Shown one piece after another: positions 1 to 6,427 of a stretch of 25,625 bases of DNA. Position 1 is the stretch's first letter; the number at the start of each line of letters is the position of its first letter. The position numbers and the translations under genes were made by a program. The notes under the pieces were generated by a model. The model searched no databases. It worked only from the letters and a program-made list of their open reading frames with translations, and was not told the origin of the DNA. Source of the DNA: VRUE01 sp035698885 (lineage in GTDB: Bacteria; Actinomycetota; Thermoleophilia; Solirubrobacterales; 70-9); assembly GCA_035698885.1 (NCBI GenBank), contig DASSBJ010000072.1:1-25625 (forward strand), written 5' to 3'.

Positions 1-1
1 C

Positions 2-232
2 GCCAAGACCCCGCCGGACTACCTGAGGGACGCCCATTACCCCGGCGCCGGCAAGCTCGGCAGGGGAAAGGGGTACCGCTATGCGCACGACGAGCCGGGG
101 GGAGTCTCCGATCAGACCCTGCTGCCGCCGGAGCTTGAGGAAAAACGTTTCTACAAACCCACCGATCGCGGTTTCGAGGCCGAGCTGGGAAAGCGCCTAA
201 ACGGCTTGCTGAAGCGGTTTCGCCGGTCCTGA
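2..232 (+). CDS. rarA: Replication-associated recombination protein RarA (MgsA), C-terminal end only
   Basis: Only the last 76 codons are in the window; the start lies upstream. The frame reads LRDAHYPGAGKLGRGKGYRY followed by HDEPGGVSDQ, LLPPELEEKRFY and PTDRGFEAEL. This is the conserved C-terminal tetramerisation region of the RarA/MgsA (WRIP1-type) AAA+ ATPases, which act at stalled replication forks. The Walker motifs would be upstream and cannot be seen. The stop codon TGA is at 230-232 and is followed by about 200 nt without a gene that holds two strong hairpins. Family assignment rests on the well-conserved DAHY-GA-LG-G-GY and HD-PGG signature, so it is fairly firm despite truncation. 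Confidence 0.85.
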   Translation, partial: AKTPPDYLRDAHYPGAGKLGRGKGYRYAHDEPGGVSDQTLLPPELEEKRFYKPTDRGFEAELGKRLNGLLKRFRRS

Positions 233-330
233 AAAAGAGGATTCACAGGACCTTAAAAAGCGGCGCAACTTCCTGGCGTACCCCGTGTTTCATAAGCGGC
301 TTTCCAAGCTAGAGCCAGGGAGAGCCGACA

Positions 331-369
331 TACCGGCCGGAGGCCTGGACTGGGGGTCTCCGGCCGGTA
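331..369. terminator. Perfect 12-bp inverted repeat, probable rarA terminator
   Basis: Arms 331-342 (TACCGGCCGGAG) and 358-369 (CTCCGGCCGGTA) pair perfectly across a 15-nt loop. There is no T-tract on either side, as is common for GC-rich actinobacterial terminator hairpins. It lies about 100 nt after the rarA stop and before the GST-like gene. Confidence 0.5.
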
Positions 370-389
370 CTAAAGGGGAATCAGGGGGG

Positions 390-420
390 ACCGACGACCG
401 CGCGCACCGCGGTCGTCGGT
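390..420. terminator. Second perfect inverted repeat, 13-bp stem
   Basis: Arms 390-402 and 408-420 (core CCGACGACCGCG and its complement) pair perfectly around a 5-nt loop. The hairpin ends 12 nt before the -10-like TAGGCT of the next gene, so it either insulates that promoter from rarA read-through or acts as an upstream structural element. No T-tract follows. Confidence 0.5.
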
Positions 421-431
421 GTGTATGCGGG

Positions 432-437
432 TAGGCT
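432..437 (+). promoter_or_regulatory. -10-like box TAGGCT for a leaderless GST-like transcript
   Basis: TAGGCT ends 8 nt before the ATG at 446 and no Shine-Dalgarno is visible. The spacing places the transcription start at or next to the start codon. The same arrangement recurs at several other genes of the window. Confidence 0.45.
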
Positions 438-445
438 GCGGCCCG

Positions 446-1192
446 ATGCCCGCGCAACCGCAGCAGCTGGTCCTCCACGTCGTCCCGTTCTCGCACCCCT
501 GCCTCGCGGTGAGCGCCGCGCTCGACCGGATCGGCCGCGAGTACGAGACGGTCGAACTGGTCACCGGCAAACACGGCGAGGAGGTCGAAGGCATATACGG
601 CGAGGGACGCCGCACCGTGCCGGGCCTGCTGGTCGACGAGGAGCCGGTGCACGGCACGGCGGCGATCTTCGCCCGGCTCGCCGAGCTGCACCCCGAGGCC
701 GGCCTCTACCCGGAGGCCCACGCCGAGGCGATCCGCGAGGCCGAGGCCGGGATCTCCCAGGACCTGCAGATGAGCGCCCGCGTGCTCGTCTTCGGCGCGC
801 TCTACTTCCGCCCCGAGTCGATGGCCACCTTCGCCGGCGCCGGCCAGCTCGATCCGCCCGGCGTCGACTTCGCGATCAAGTCGATGCGCGCGACCTGGCG
901 CTACCTGGAGATCAGCGCCGTGCGCGTGCACGCCACGCTGCAGGAGCTGCCCGCGCAGCTCGACGCGGTCGAGGCGCTGATCGAGGCGGGCGCCGCCGGC
1001 GGCGAGCAGCCGACCGCGCTCGACTTCCAGCTCGGCTCCTCGCTGCGGCTGCTCGCCGAGATCGGCGACGTCCGGCCGCTGATCGACGCGAGCCCAGCCG
1101 CCGCGATCGCCGCCGCCTGGTTCGACCGCGGCAAGGGCGACGTGCCAGCCGGCGCCTTCCCGCCCGGCTGGGTCCCCGCCGCCAGCTCCTAG
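446..1192 (+). CDS. Glutathione S-transferase-like (thioredoxin-fold N-terminal) protein
   Basis: A 248-aa soluble protein. Residues about 7-80 look like a GST N-terminal thioredoxin domain: a beta strand (LVLHVVPF), then SHPCLAV with a possible redox/thiol-binding Cys19, the YE-VE strand, and VPGLLVDEEPVHGTAAIFARL, which resembles the 'P-L-...-E-S-AI' glutathione-site segment. The rest is mostly alpha helical, as in GST C-terminal domains. Actinobacteria usually lack glutathione, so the real thiol or substrate is unknown. In-frame codons upstream (from 419) fall just behind a strong hairpin; ATG 446 is preferred because a TAGGCT box lies 8 nt before it. It may equally be a GST-fold protein without transferase activity. 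Confidence 0.65.
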   Translation: MPAQPQQLVLHVVPFSHPCLAVSAALDRIGREYETVELVTGKHGEEVEGIYGEGRRTVPGLLVDEEPVHGTAAIFARLAELHPEAGLYPEAHAEAIREAEAGISQDLQMSARVLVFGALYFRPESMATFAGAGQLDPPGVDFAIKSMRATWRYLEISAVRVHATLQELPAQLDAVEALIEAGAAGGEQPTALDFQLGSSLRLLAEIGDVRPLIDASPAAAIAAAWFDRGKGDVPAGAFPPGWVPAASS

Positions 1193-1210
1193 CGCACGGG
1201 CGCCGCCCTC

Positions 1211-1216
1211 TATCTT
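1211..1216 (+). promoter_or_regulatory. -10-like box TATCTT for DUF1385 gene
   Basis: TATCTT ends 7 nt before ATG 1224 in the 31-nt gap after the GST-like gene. There is no Shine-Dalgarno, which suggests a separate leaderless transcript. Confidence 0.45.
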
Positions 1217-1223
1217 CTGAGCG

Positions 1224-2048
1224 ATGAGCGAGGCGAAGCTGAGGCTCGGCGGCATGGCCCTGAGGAACGGGCTGCTGATCCACGGGCCGACCCACTGGGC
1301 GGCCGCGGTGCGGACCCCCGACGGAGGGGTGGAAGTCGCCTCGGAGCGCAAACCGGAGCTGGCGCCGAAGCTCGTCCAGAGGCTGCCGGGACTGCGCGGC
1401 CCGATGAAACTGGTGGAGGCGATGGCGGTGCTGCCGATGGTGCGGCGGCGGATGTCGGCGGCCCGGCTGCCGTTCGAGGACGCGCGGGTCGTCGCCGCGA
1501 CCGGGGCGACGCTGCTGGCGACCGGCACGCTGCGGCGCCTCTTTCGCAGCACGGCGCTGCGCGAGGGGGCCGTGCAGGCGCTGGGGGCGATACCCGCGGT
1601 CGTCGCGCTCAGCGATCGCGACCTGGCGGCGTACCACGGCGTCGAGCACAAGGCGATCGCCGCCTACGAGCAGGGGATCGACGACCCGGCGTCTGTGCCC
1701 AAAGAGCACGACCGCTGCGGCTCAAACCTGATCGTGCCGATGATGCTGCTCTCCGCCGCCGGCACGATGGCGCTCGAGCGGCTGGTCGAGCGTCCAAGGC
1801 CGGCCGCGCGCGCCGTCGTCGGCCTCGCCGGCGCCTCGCTGGCGGTCGAGATGTTCGCCTGGAGCGACCGCCACCACGGCGCCCCCCTGGCCGAGGCCTT
1901 CCACACGCCGGGCCGCGAGATCCAGCGCCACCTGGCGACCAAGGAGCCGACCCCCGAGCAGATGCAGGTCGGCATCGCCGCATTGGCGGAGATCCTGCGG
2001 GTCGAGGGCTCTGGCGGGGACGGCGACGAGACGCCGCCCGCCACGTAG
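1224..2048 (+). CDS. DUF1385 family protein (YqhQ-like)
   Basis: A 274-aa protein matching the DUF1385/YqhQ family. Diagnostic segments are an N-terminal glycine-rich start (LGGMALRNGLLIHGPTHWA), YHGVEHKAIAAYE around residues 137-149 (His138, Glu141, His142) and EHDRCGSNLIVP around 161-172 (His162, Cys165). These conserved His/Glu/Cys residues suggest metal binding, but the biochemical function is not established. Hydrophobic stretches near residues 118-130 and 168-182 may be membrane-associated. YqhQ homologues usually read H-P-R-C-G-T; here it is H-D-R-C-G-S, a mild deviation. The TAG stop is reused as part of the -10 box of the following epimerase gene. Confidence 0.8.
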   Translation: MSEAKLRLGGMALRNGLLIHGPTHWAAAVRTPDGGVEVASERKPELAPKLVQRLPGLRGPMKLVEAMAVLPMVRRRMSAARLPFEDARVVAATGATLLATGTLRRLFRSTALREGAVQALGAIPAVVALSDRDLAAYHGVEHKAIAAYEQGIDDPASVPKEHDRCGSNLIVPMMLLSAAGTMALERLVERPRPAARAVVGLAGASLAVEMFAWSDRHHGAPLAEAFHTPGREIQRHLATKEPTPEQMQVGIAALAEILRVEGSGGDGDETPPAT

Positions 2049-2051
2049 ACT
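2046..2051 (+). promoter_or_regulatory. -10-like box TAGACT overlapping a stop codon
   Basis: TAGACT (2046-2051) ends 8 nt before ATG 2060. Its first three bases are the TAG stop codon of the DUF1385 gene, so the promoter element and the upstream coding end are shared. Confidence 0.45.
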
Positions 2052-2059
2052 GCGCGCCG

Positions 2060-2470
2060 ATGTTCGGACGCATTGACCACGTGGGCGTCGCCGTCGAGGA
2101 TCTCGACGCCGCGATCGCCCTCTACGAGAAGAGCTTCGAGATGGAGCTGGCGCACCGCGAGACCGTCGAGTCGCAGGGGGTCGAGGCGGTTTTGCTCGAC
2201 GTCGGCGACGGGCATGTCGAGCTGTTGCGGCCGCTCGCGCCGGACACCGCCGTCGGCAAGTTCCTCGAGCGCAAGGGCCCCGGGCTGCATCACGTCGCCT
2301 ACGCGGTCGAGGACATCGACGCGACGCTGCAGCGCCTGGCGGCCGCCGGGCTCGAGCTGATCGACCAGCGGGCCCGGGTGGGGATCCGCGAGAGTCGCGT
2401 CGCCTTCCTGCACCCGCGCTCGACCGGCGGCGTGCTGACCGAGATCGTCGAACCGGCGGGAGGACACTGA
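2060..2470 (+). CDS. mce: Methylmalonyl-CoA epimerase (VOC superfamily)
   Basis: A 136-aa protein with two vicinal-oxygen-chelate modules, the usual size for methylmalonyl-CoA epimerase. It interconverts (2R)- and (2S)-methylmalonyl-CoA in propionate and branched-chain/odd-chain catabolism. Module 1 begins IDHVGVAVEDLDAAIALYE (His7) with GHVELLRPL (His52, Glu54). Module 2 has GPGLHHVAYAV (His77/78) and ends LTEIVEP (Glu128 and Glu131). These give the expected His/Gln-His/His/Glu metal set, with the second ligand position not resolved by eye. The closing arrangement 'FLHP-STGGVLTE' is characteristic of this epimerase rather than glyoxalase I. The next gene starts inside its stop codon (TGATG). 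Confidence 0.9.
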   Translation: MFGRIDHVGVAVEDLDAAIALYEKSFEMELAHRETVESQGVEAVLLDVGDGHVELLRPLAPDTAVGKFLERKGPGLHHVAYAVEDIDATLQRLAAAGLELIDQRARVGIRESRVAFLHPRSTGGVLTEIVEPAGGH

Positions 2471-2679
2471 TGGCGGAGACGCAGAAGGTAGAGATCGGCT
2501 TCGAAGGCGGGCAGGTGGTCCAGGTCCGTCTGACCGGCGACGCGCTGAAGGAGCTGCGCAAGCAGGTCGAGAAGGGCGGCTGGCACGACATCGACACCGA
2601 AGACGGCACCCTCTCGATCTACGTCGGCAAGGTCGCGTTTCTCAGAATCGACTCAGGCGCCCAGAAAGTCGGCTTCTAG
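2470..2679 (+). CDS. Small conserved-looking hypothetical protein (69 aa)
   Basis: A 69-aa acidic/basic mixed protein with no recognised domain, signal peptide or membrane segment. It reads like a small all-beta protein with one helix: strand KVEIGFEGGQVVQVRL, helix DALKELRKQVE, then strands DGTLSIYVGKVAFLRI. ATG overlaps the epimerase stop by one nucleotide, and GGGAGGA lies just upstream inside mce, so translation is coupled to the epimerase. The coupling and coding-like composition argue that it is real. No function can be assigned. Confidence 0.7.
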   Translation: MAETQKVEIGFEGGQVVQVRLTGDALKELRKQVEKGGWHDIDTEDGTLSIYVGKVAFLRIDSGAQKVGF

Positions 2680-2686
2680 AGAGTCG

Positions 2687-3298
2687 ATGAGGGCCAAGGC
2701 CGCAATCGGGCTCGCCGGCGCGGCGGTCCTCGGCGCGGCCCTGTGGTGGCGCAAGAACCCTTCCGCGTGTCCGTACGGGCAGCGCTTCTGGGTCGAGGCG
2801 CCGCACCCGATCATCAGCCGTGACCGCCTGCGCACGGTGCTCGCGCCGCAGCCGGGAGAGCGGGTGCTGGAGATCGGCCCGGGCACCGGCTACTACACGC
2901 TCGACATCGCCGAGTGGCTAGGCCCTGATGGCCGGGTTGAGATCTTCGATCTGCAGCGCGAGTTCCTCGACCACGTGATGCGCCGCGCCGGCGAGCGCGG
3001 CCTGGCGAACGTCACGCCGACCCAGGGCGACGCGACCGCGCTGCCCTACGAGGACGACTCGGTCGACGCGGTCGTGCTCACCGCGGTGCTGGGGGAGATC
3101 CCCGACACGGTCGCCGCCCTGCGCGAGATCCGCCGCGTCCTGCGCCCGGGCGGCCGCCTGATCGTCGGCGAGCTGTTCGGCGACCCCCACTTCACCACCC
3201 AGGCGAGCCTCAGGCGCCAAGCCACCGAAGCGGATCTCCGCTGGGAGACCCACTCCGGCGCTTGGCTCGGCTACTTCGCCCGGCTCTCGCCCGCCTGA
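2687..3298 (+). CDS. Class I SAM-dependent methyltransferase with N-terminal hydrophobic anchor
   Basis: A 203-aa protein. Residues 5-20 (AAIGLAGAAVLGAALWW) form a hydrophobic segment that may anchor it to the membrane. From about residue 55 a Methyltransf_11-type Rossmann domain follows: motif I VLEIGPGTGYYT, acidic strand-2 end VEIFDLQ, motif II-like GDATALPYEDDSVDAVV and post-motif REIRRVLRPGGRLIVGEL. The substrate is unknown; the ubiE-like core does not prove quinone methylation. It starts 7 nt after the preceding small gene. Its 3' end overlaps the convergent minus-strand gene by 28 nt. Confidence 0.85.
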   Translation: MRAKAAIGLAGAAVLGAALWWRKNPSACPYGQRFWVEAPHPIISRDRLRTVLAPQPGERVLEIGPGTGYYTLDIAEWLGPDGRVEIFDLQREFLDHVMRRAGERGLANVTPTQGDATALPYEDDSVDAVVLTAVLGEIPDTVAALREIRRVLRPGGRLIVGELFGDPHFTTQASLRRQATEADLRWETHSGAWLGYFARLSPA

Positions 3299-4230
3299 CA
3301 GCACGGGCACCAGTAGGTGCGGCGGTTTGCGTCGCCCTGGCCGCGGGCGGCGATCGGCGTTCCGCAGCGGGGGCACGGTCGTCCGGCCCGGCGGTAGACG
3401 GCCGGGTCGGGGCGCCCGCGCTCGACCGACTCGAGCATCAGGCGCCGGGCGGCTTCGAGGACTTCGGCGAGGCGCTCCTCCGACATGGCCGCGAGGAATT
3501 CCCATGGGCTCGCAGCGGCCGCGAAGCAGGCCTCGCCCTTGAAGATGTTGCCGATCCCGGCGACGAGACGCTGGTCGAGCAGGGCCTCACCTAGGCTGCG
3601 GTCGCCGGCGGCTCCGCGCGTGTGGGCCGCCACCCGGGCGGAGTCGAAATCCGGGGCGAGCACGTCGGGACCGAGCCGCGCCAGGGTCGGGTCGGACCGC
3701 AGCGCCGCCTCGCTCACCACCCGCAGCGTCGGGCCGCCGACCTCGACCCGCGCCGGGTGCCAGCGCGGGCCGCTGACCCCGGGCGGGTCGTCGCGGGTGT
3801 CGAAGCGCAGCCCGGCGACGACCATGTAGACGTGCTCGGCGTTGGCGTAGACGGTGATCCAGCGGCCGAGCCCGCGCAGGCCCCAGTAGGCGAGCTGGCC
3901 CGAGACCATCGTCGTGCCGAGCATGCCGCCGCCGTGCAGCGCGTAGCCGACGGCGCCCGAGCAGTCGTAGCCGCGCCGGTCCCACCAGACGAGGTGCCCG
4001 CCGCCCCAGACGTAGGGCTTGTGGACGAGCCGGTTGGCGGCGGCGATCACCGCCCTCACCCGCGCCGGCGCCCCCGGCGGCGGCACCGCCCGCCCGTCGA
4101 CCAGCGTCGCGCCGCAGGTCTCGCTCGTCCGCGGCGCTTCGCCGGGCGGGGCGCAGCTGTAGCCCCAGGGCACAGCTTCGGCCGCGGCCCTCGGGGCACT
4201 CAGCGCCGCCGCCACGCCCAGCGTCGCCAC
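3271..4230 (-). CDS. In-frame fusion: secreted NlpC/P60-like domain joined to C-terminal part of a Nei/Fpg DNA glycosylase
   Basis: One uninterrupted frame holds two unrelated parts. The first resembles a secreted NlpC/P60 peptidase: hydrophobic leader (FVVATLGVAAALSAPRAAAEA), then KPYVWGGGH, YDCSGAVGYALHGGG (candidate nucleophile Cys) and NAEHVYMVV (candidate His), ending at GVSGPRWHP. The second begins at about 3740-3755 with GGPTLRVVSE. It carries the Nei/Fpg segment LARLGPDVLAPDFD, the H2TH helix region LLDQRLVAGIGNIFKGE and a C-terminal four-cysteine zinc finger (CPRC...CPCC with the RGQGD motif). The Nei catalytic N-terminus (Pro-Glu start and beta-sandwich) is missing, as are the last residues usual for the P60 part. 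This suggests a deletion fusion or a misassembly. The start is uncertain: GTG 4230 is the nearest in-frame start, but the basic stretch RIAKR before it suggests an earlier, non-standard start. Confidence 0.7.
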   Translation of the reverse strand: MATLGVAAALSAPRAAAEAVPWGYSCAPPGEAPRTSETCGATLVDGRAVPPPGAPARVRAVIAAANRLVHKPYVWGGGHLVWWDRRGYDCSGAVGYALHGGGMLGTTMVSGQLAYWGLRGLGRWITVYANAEHVYMVVAGLRFDTRDDPPGVSGPRWHPARVEVGGPTLRVVSEAALRSDPTLARLGPDVLAPDFDSARVAAHTRGAAGDRSLGEALLDQRLVAGIGNIFKGEACFAAAASPWEFLAAMSEERLAEVLEAARRLMLESVERGRPDPAVYRRAGRPCPRCGTPIAARGQGDANRRTYWCPCCQAGESRAK

Positions 4231-4277
4231 GACGAACGCCGCCCTTTTCGCGATCCGACTGAAGATGCCGCCAAAGG

Positions 4278-5231
4278 CTACGCAAGACGCAGCATCGTCT
4301 CGCGCAGCACGCGTCGCACGACATGCGGCTTGCGCCCCACCTGGTAGTGGCTGAAGCGCAGCGTGGTCAGCCCGGTCGCGGTGTGCGCCTGGTCGCGTTC
4401 GAGGTCGCGCGCCTGTGTCGATGCCATGCGGTGGTAGCGCAGGCTGTCGGCCTCGACCACAAGTCCCAGATTGGGCCAGAAGAAGTCGACCTCGTGCCCG
4501 TTCACGCATTGCTTGCTAAGCGGCATCGGCAGCTTCGCCGCACGCACGATCCGCCGGAAGAAAATCTCCAGGTCGGAGTCCGAGAGCAGGAAGCCGTGAC
4601 GGTCGAGCAGCTCGCGCAGGGGTCGCACCCCCGGCTCCCCGCGCCGCCCCTCGAGCCTCGTGCGCAGCACCTCCGGGTCGATCAGCTCGAGCTTGTTCGC
4701 CTCGCTGATCAGCCGCTCCAGCAGCCGCTCGCGGCGCTCGCCGTCGAGTGAATCCCGCCGAACCCGTGGCGGCAGGAGTTCGGTCGCCTGATCGAGCAGC
4801 GTGCGTGCCGCGGAAGTGACCGGAATGCCGTCCTTGACGAGCACGTCGGCCGCAGGCAGTTGAGGCCGGCTCCGAACCCGCAGGCCCGTTCGTCTGCTCT
4901 CGAACCGGGCCCGCACGGTGACATCGACGCGGCCGTCCGTCCTCTCCTTGCCGAACCCCCAGAGGGCCGCCGCGCTGCGGTGGCTCAGTGCCGCCTCCGG
5001 TCCGCATGAGAGGACCGCCGCCATCCAGCGCCCTTTCGGTGTCGCTTCCGGCCGCCCCACCACGTACATCCCTCGCCCAAAAGTGCCCATCCGGTGCAGT
5101 CGCCCGCTTCCGAGCCGGTGTTCGATCGCCCGTCGGCTGAATCCCAATCCCAGCAGCTGCCGCCGGGTCACGATTCCGTGTTGCCGCCTGCTCAGCGCCC
5201 ATGCGGCCGCGTCCTTCCGGTCGTTGGTCAT
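4278..5231 (-). CDS. AbiEi-like N-terminal domain plus DUF559 (PD-(D/E)xK nuclease-like) protein
   Basis: A 317-aa protein. The N-terminal 60 residues (ALSRRQHGIVTRRQLLGLGF, then AIEHRLGSGRLHR and GMYVVG) form the winged-helix typical of AbiEi-type antitoxins. The middle resembles the rest of an AbiEi body (AALSHRSAAALWGF; GIPVTSAARTLLD). The C-terminal about 100 residues are DUF559, a Vsr-related nuclease-like fold: NGHEVDFFWPNLGLVVEADS, RYHR and TTLRFSHYQV supply the Asp and Glu of a PD-(D/E)xK core. Stand-alone proteins of this architecture occur in many copies in some actinobacteria. No partner toxin is adjacent, so a toxin-antitoxin role is unproven. Start 5231 is the first in-frame ATG giving the full winged helix; another-frame ATGs nearby do not. 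Confidence 0.8.
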   Translation of the reverse strand: MTNDRKDAAAWALSRRQHGIVTRRQLLGLGFSRRAIEHRLGSGRLHRMGTFGRGMYVVGRPEATPKGRWMAAVLSCGPEAALSHRSAAALWGFGKERTDGRVDVTVRARFESRRTGLRVRSRPQLPAADVLVKDGIPVTSAARTLLDQATELLPPRVRRDSLDGERRERLLERLISEANKLELIDPEVLRTRLEGRRGEPGVRPLRELLDRHGFLLSDSDLEIFFRRIVRAAKLPMPLSKQCVNGHEVDFFWPNLGLVVEADSLRYHRMASTQARDLERDQAHTATGLTTLRFSHYQVGRKPHVVRRVLRETMLRLA

Positions 5232-5285
5232 GCCTCATCCAAGTGCCCAGCGGCCGAAACTCTCCCCCTCAGACACGTCGATCTC

Positions 5286-5317
5286 GACTTTTTCCACCCT
5301 CTGGTGTGGAAGAAGTC
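5286..5317. terminator. Imperfect 14-bp inverted repeat, probable terminator of the excalibur gene
   Basis: Positions 5286-5299 pair with 5304-5317 around a 4-nt loop: twelve Watson-Crick pairs and one G-T pair, with one mismatch. It lies 70-100 nt after the stop of the minus-strand excalibur gene and before the AbiEi/DUF559 gene on the same strand. There is no clear T-tract. Confidence 0.5.
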
Positions 5318-5387
5318 GGAAACGGCGGCAGCCAGCCCGCGGCGACGCCGCTCCAGAAGTTCTCGCCGAAGGTCTCTTCGAGGTGAG

Positions 5388-5699
5388 CTAGGTTCGAGCG
5401 TCGGCGGATGGGCGCCGGCCGTCGATGTCGATCCGGTGTCGCCGCGGCAGGCGCTTCTTGTAGTAGCAGGGGCACGGGTTGTCCTCGCAGGCGACGCCGT
5501 CGTTGTCGCCGTCGAGCCGGTGCGGGTCGTAGCGCGGCCCGCCGTGCCTGAGGAAGAAGAGCTGCGCTGCCCGCTGCGACCTGAAGTCCTTGCAGTCCTT
5601 GTCCCCGGCCGTCGCACCCGAGGGCAGCGAGGCGAGGAGCGCCAGCGCCAGCAGCGCCGTCGCCGTCACGGTTGCAAGCAGACGCACAGTCGACTTCAT
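5388..5699 (-). CDS. Secreted excalibur calcium-binding domain protein
   Basis: A 103-aa protein. Residues 1-32 are a signal peptide (MKSTVRLLATVTATALLALA, then cleavage near SGATAG). The mature part is essentially one excalibur domain: KDCKDFRSQRAAQLFFLRHG followed by DPHRLDGDNDGVACED. It carries the DxDxDGxxCE-type calcium-loop motif, with cysteines at CKDF and ACE plus an extra CPC pair. Excalibur domains occur in secreted nucleases and as small stand-alone extracellular proteins; no enzymatic domain is present. ATG 5699 is preferred over an upstream in-frame start because GGAGG lies 5-6 nt before it. The C-terminal tail is basic and low-complexity. Confidence 0.85.
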   Translation of the reverse strand: MKSTVRLLATVTATALLALALLASLPSGATAGDKDCKDFRSQRAAQLFFLRHGGPRYDPHRLDGDNDGVACEDNPCPCYYKKRLPRRHRIDIDGRRPSADART

Positions 5700-5796
5700 C
5701 GATCCTCCTCTGGTCGCCGGAAGGATCGAACCGTACCGGATAAAGCGGTCAGAAGTATCAATGACCATTTGGCTGGCGCGGCCCGTCCCTGGGCGT

Positions 5797-5802
5797 CAGA
5801 AT
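5797..5802 (+). promoter_or_regulatory. -10-like CAGAAT upstream of PPTase
   Basis: CAGAAT ends 7 nt before GTG 5810. It keeps the two most conserved -10 bases (A2 and T6) and there is no Shine-Dalgarno, matching the leaderless pattern of other genes here. Confidence 0.35.
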
Positions 5803-5809
5803 CGGCAAT

Positions 5810-6427
5810 GTGACCGTCCAGATATGGCTCTCGTCCGTGGACGACGTCGACCCGGCGCCGGCTCGGGGGCTGCTGTCCGCCGAGGAGCTGGCGCGGGCCG
5901 ACGGGATCGGATCGCCGGAGCTGCGGCGGCGCTTCCTCGCCCGCCGCTGGATGCGGCGCGAGCTGTTGCGAGAGGCGCCGCAGGGCGTGTGGTGGTCGGC
6001 GTCGAGCTCGGGGGGCCTGGCCGCGGTCGCGCTGTCGCCCTGGCGGGTCGGGATCGACGTCGAGCGTCGTCGCGAACGGCGGCGCTGGGAGGGGATCGCC
6101 CGCCGCCGCTACACCGCTGACGAGCAGCGCGCCGTCGCCGGCTCGGTGGACCGGTTCCTCGAGTTCTGGACGTTCAAGGAGGCCTACCTCAAGGCGCTCG
6201 GCCTCGGCCTGGCCGGGGGGCTCGATTCGCTGCAGTGCACCGGCCTCTGCCGCTCGTCCGGCGACTGGATGGAGAGCGCGGGGCACCCGGGCTGGCGTTT
6301 CCGGCAGCTCCAGCCGGAGCCCGGTTTCGTCGCGGCCCTCGCAGTCGAGGGCGCGCCGGAGCGAATCGAGGTTCGCCGCTGGGTGCCTTCCGCCGGCGCC
6401 GCGAGCGCCGGCCGAGCGGATACCTAA
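5810..6427 (+). CDS. Sfp-type 4'-phosphopantetheinyl transferase
   Basis: A 205-aa protein of the Sfp/AcpT superfamily, which transfers the phosphopantetheine arm of CoA to a serine of acyl or peptidyl carrier proteins. The two hallmark motifs are present: VGIDVERRRE (Asp83, Glu85, Mg2+-binding) and FLEFWTFKEAYLKALGLGL (Glu124, Lys128). The segment RRRFLARRWMRREL near residues 39-52 matches the usual RRF-A-R-LLR CoA-site region. The length is short for Sfp but normal for this family. No NRPS, PKS or fatty-acid gene is adjacent, so its carrier partner is unknown. It is convergent with ilvD and overlaps its 3' end by 4 nt. Confidence 0.88.
   Translation: MTVQIWLSSVDDVDPAPARGLLSAEELARADGIGSPELRRRFLARRWMRRELLREAPQGVWWSASSSGGLAAVALSPWRVGIDVERRRERRRWEGIARRRYTADEQRAVAGSVDRFLEFWTFKEAYLKALGLGLAGGLDSLQCTGLCRSSGDWMESAGHPGWRFRQLQPEPGFVAALAVEGAPERIEVRRWVPSAGAASAGRADT

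Noticed and set aside
290..1651. A long minus-strand open frame across the GST-like and DUF1385 genes
   Set aside because: Shadow frame: it crosses two well-supported plus-strand genes and two hairpins, and has arginine/alanine-rich composition only.
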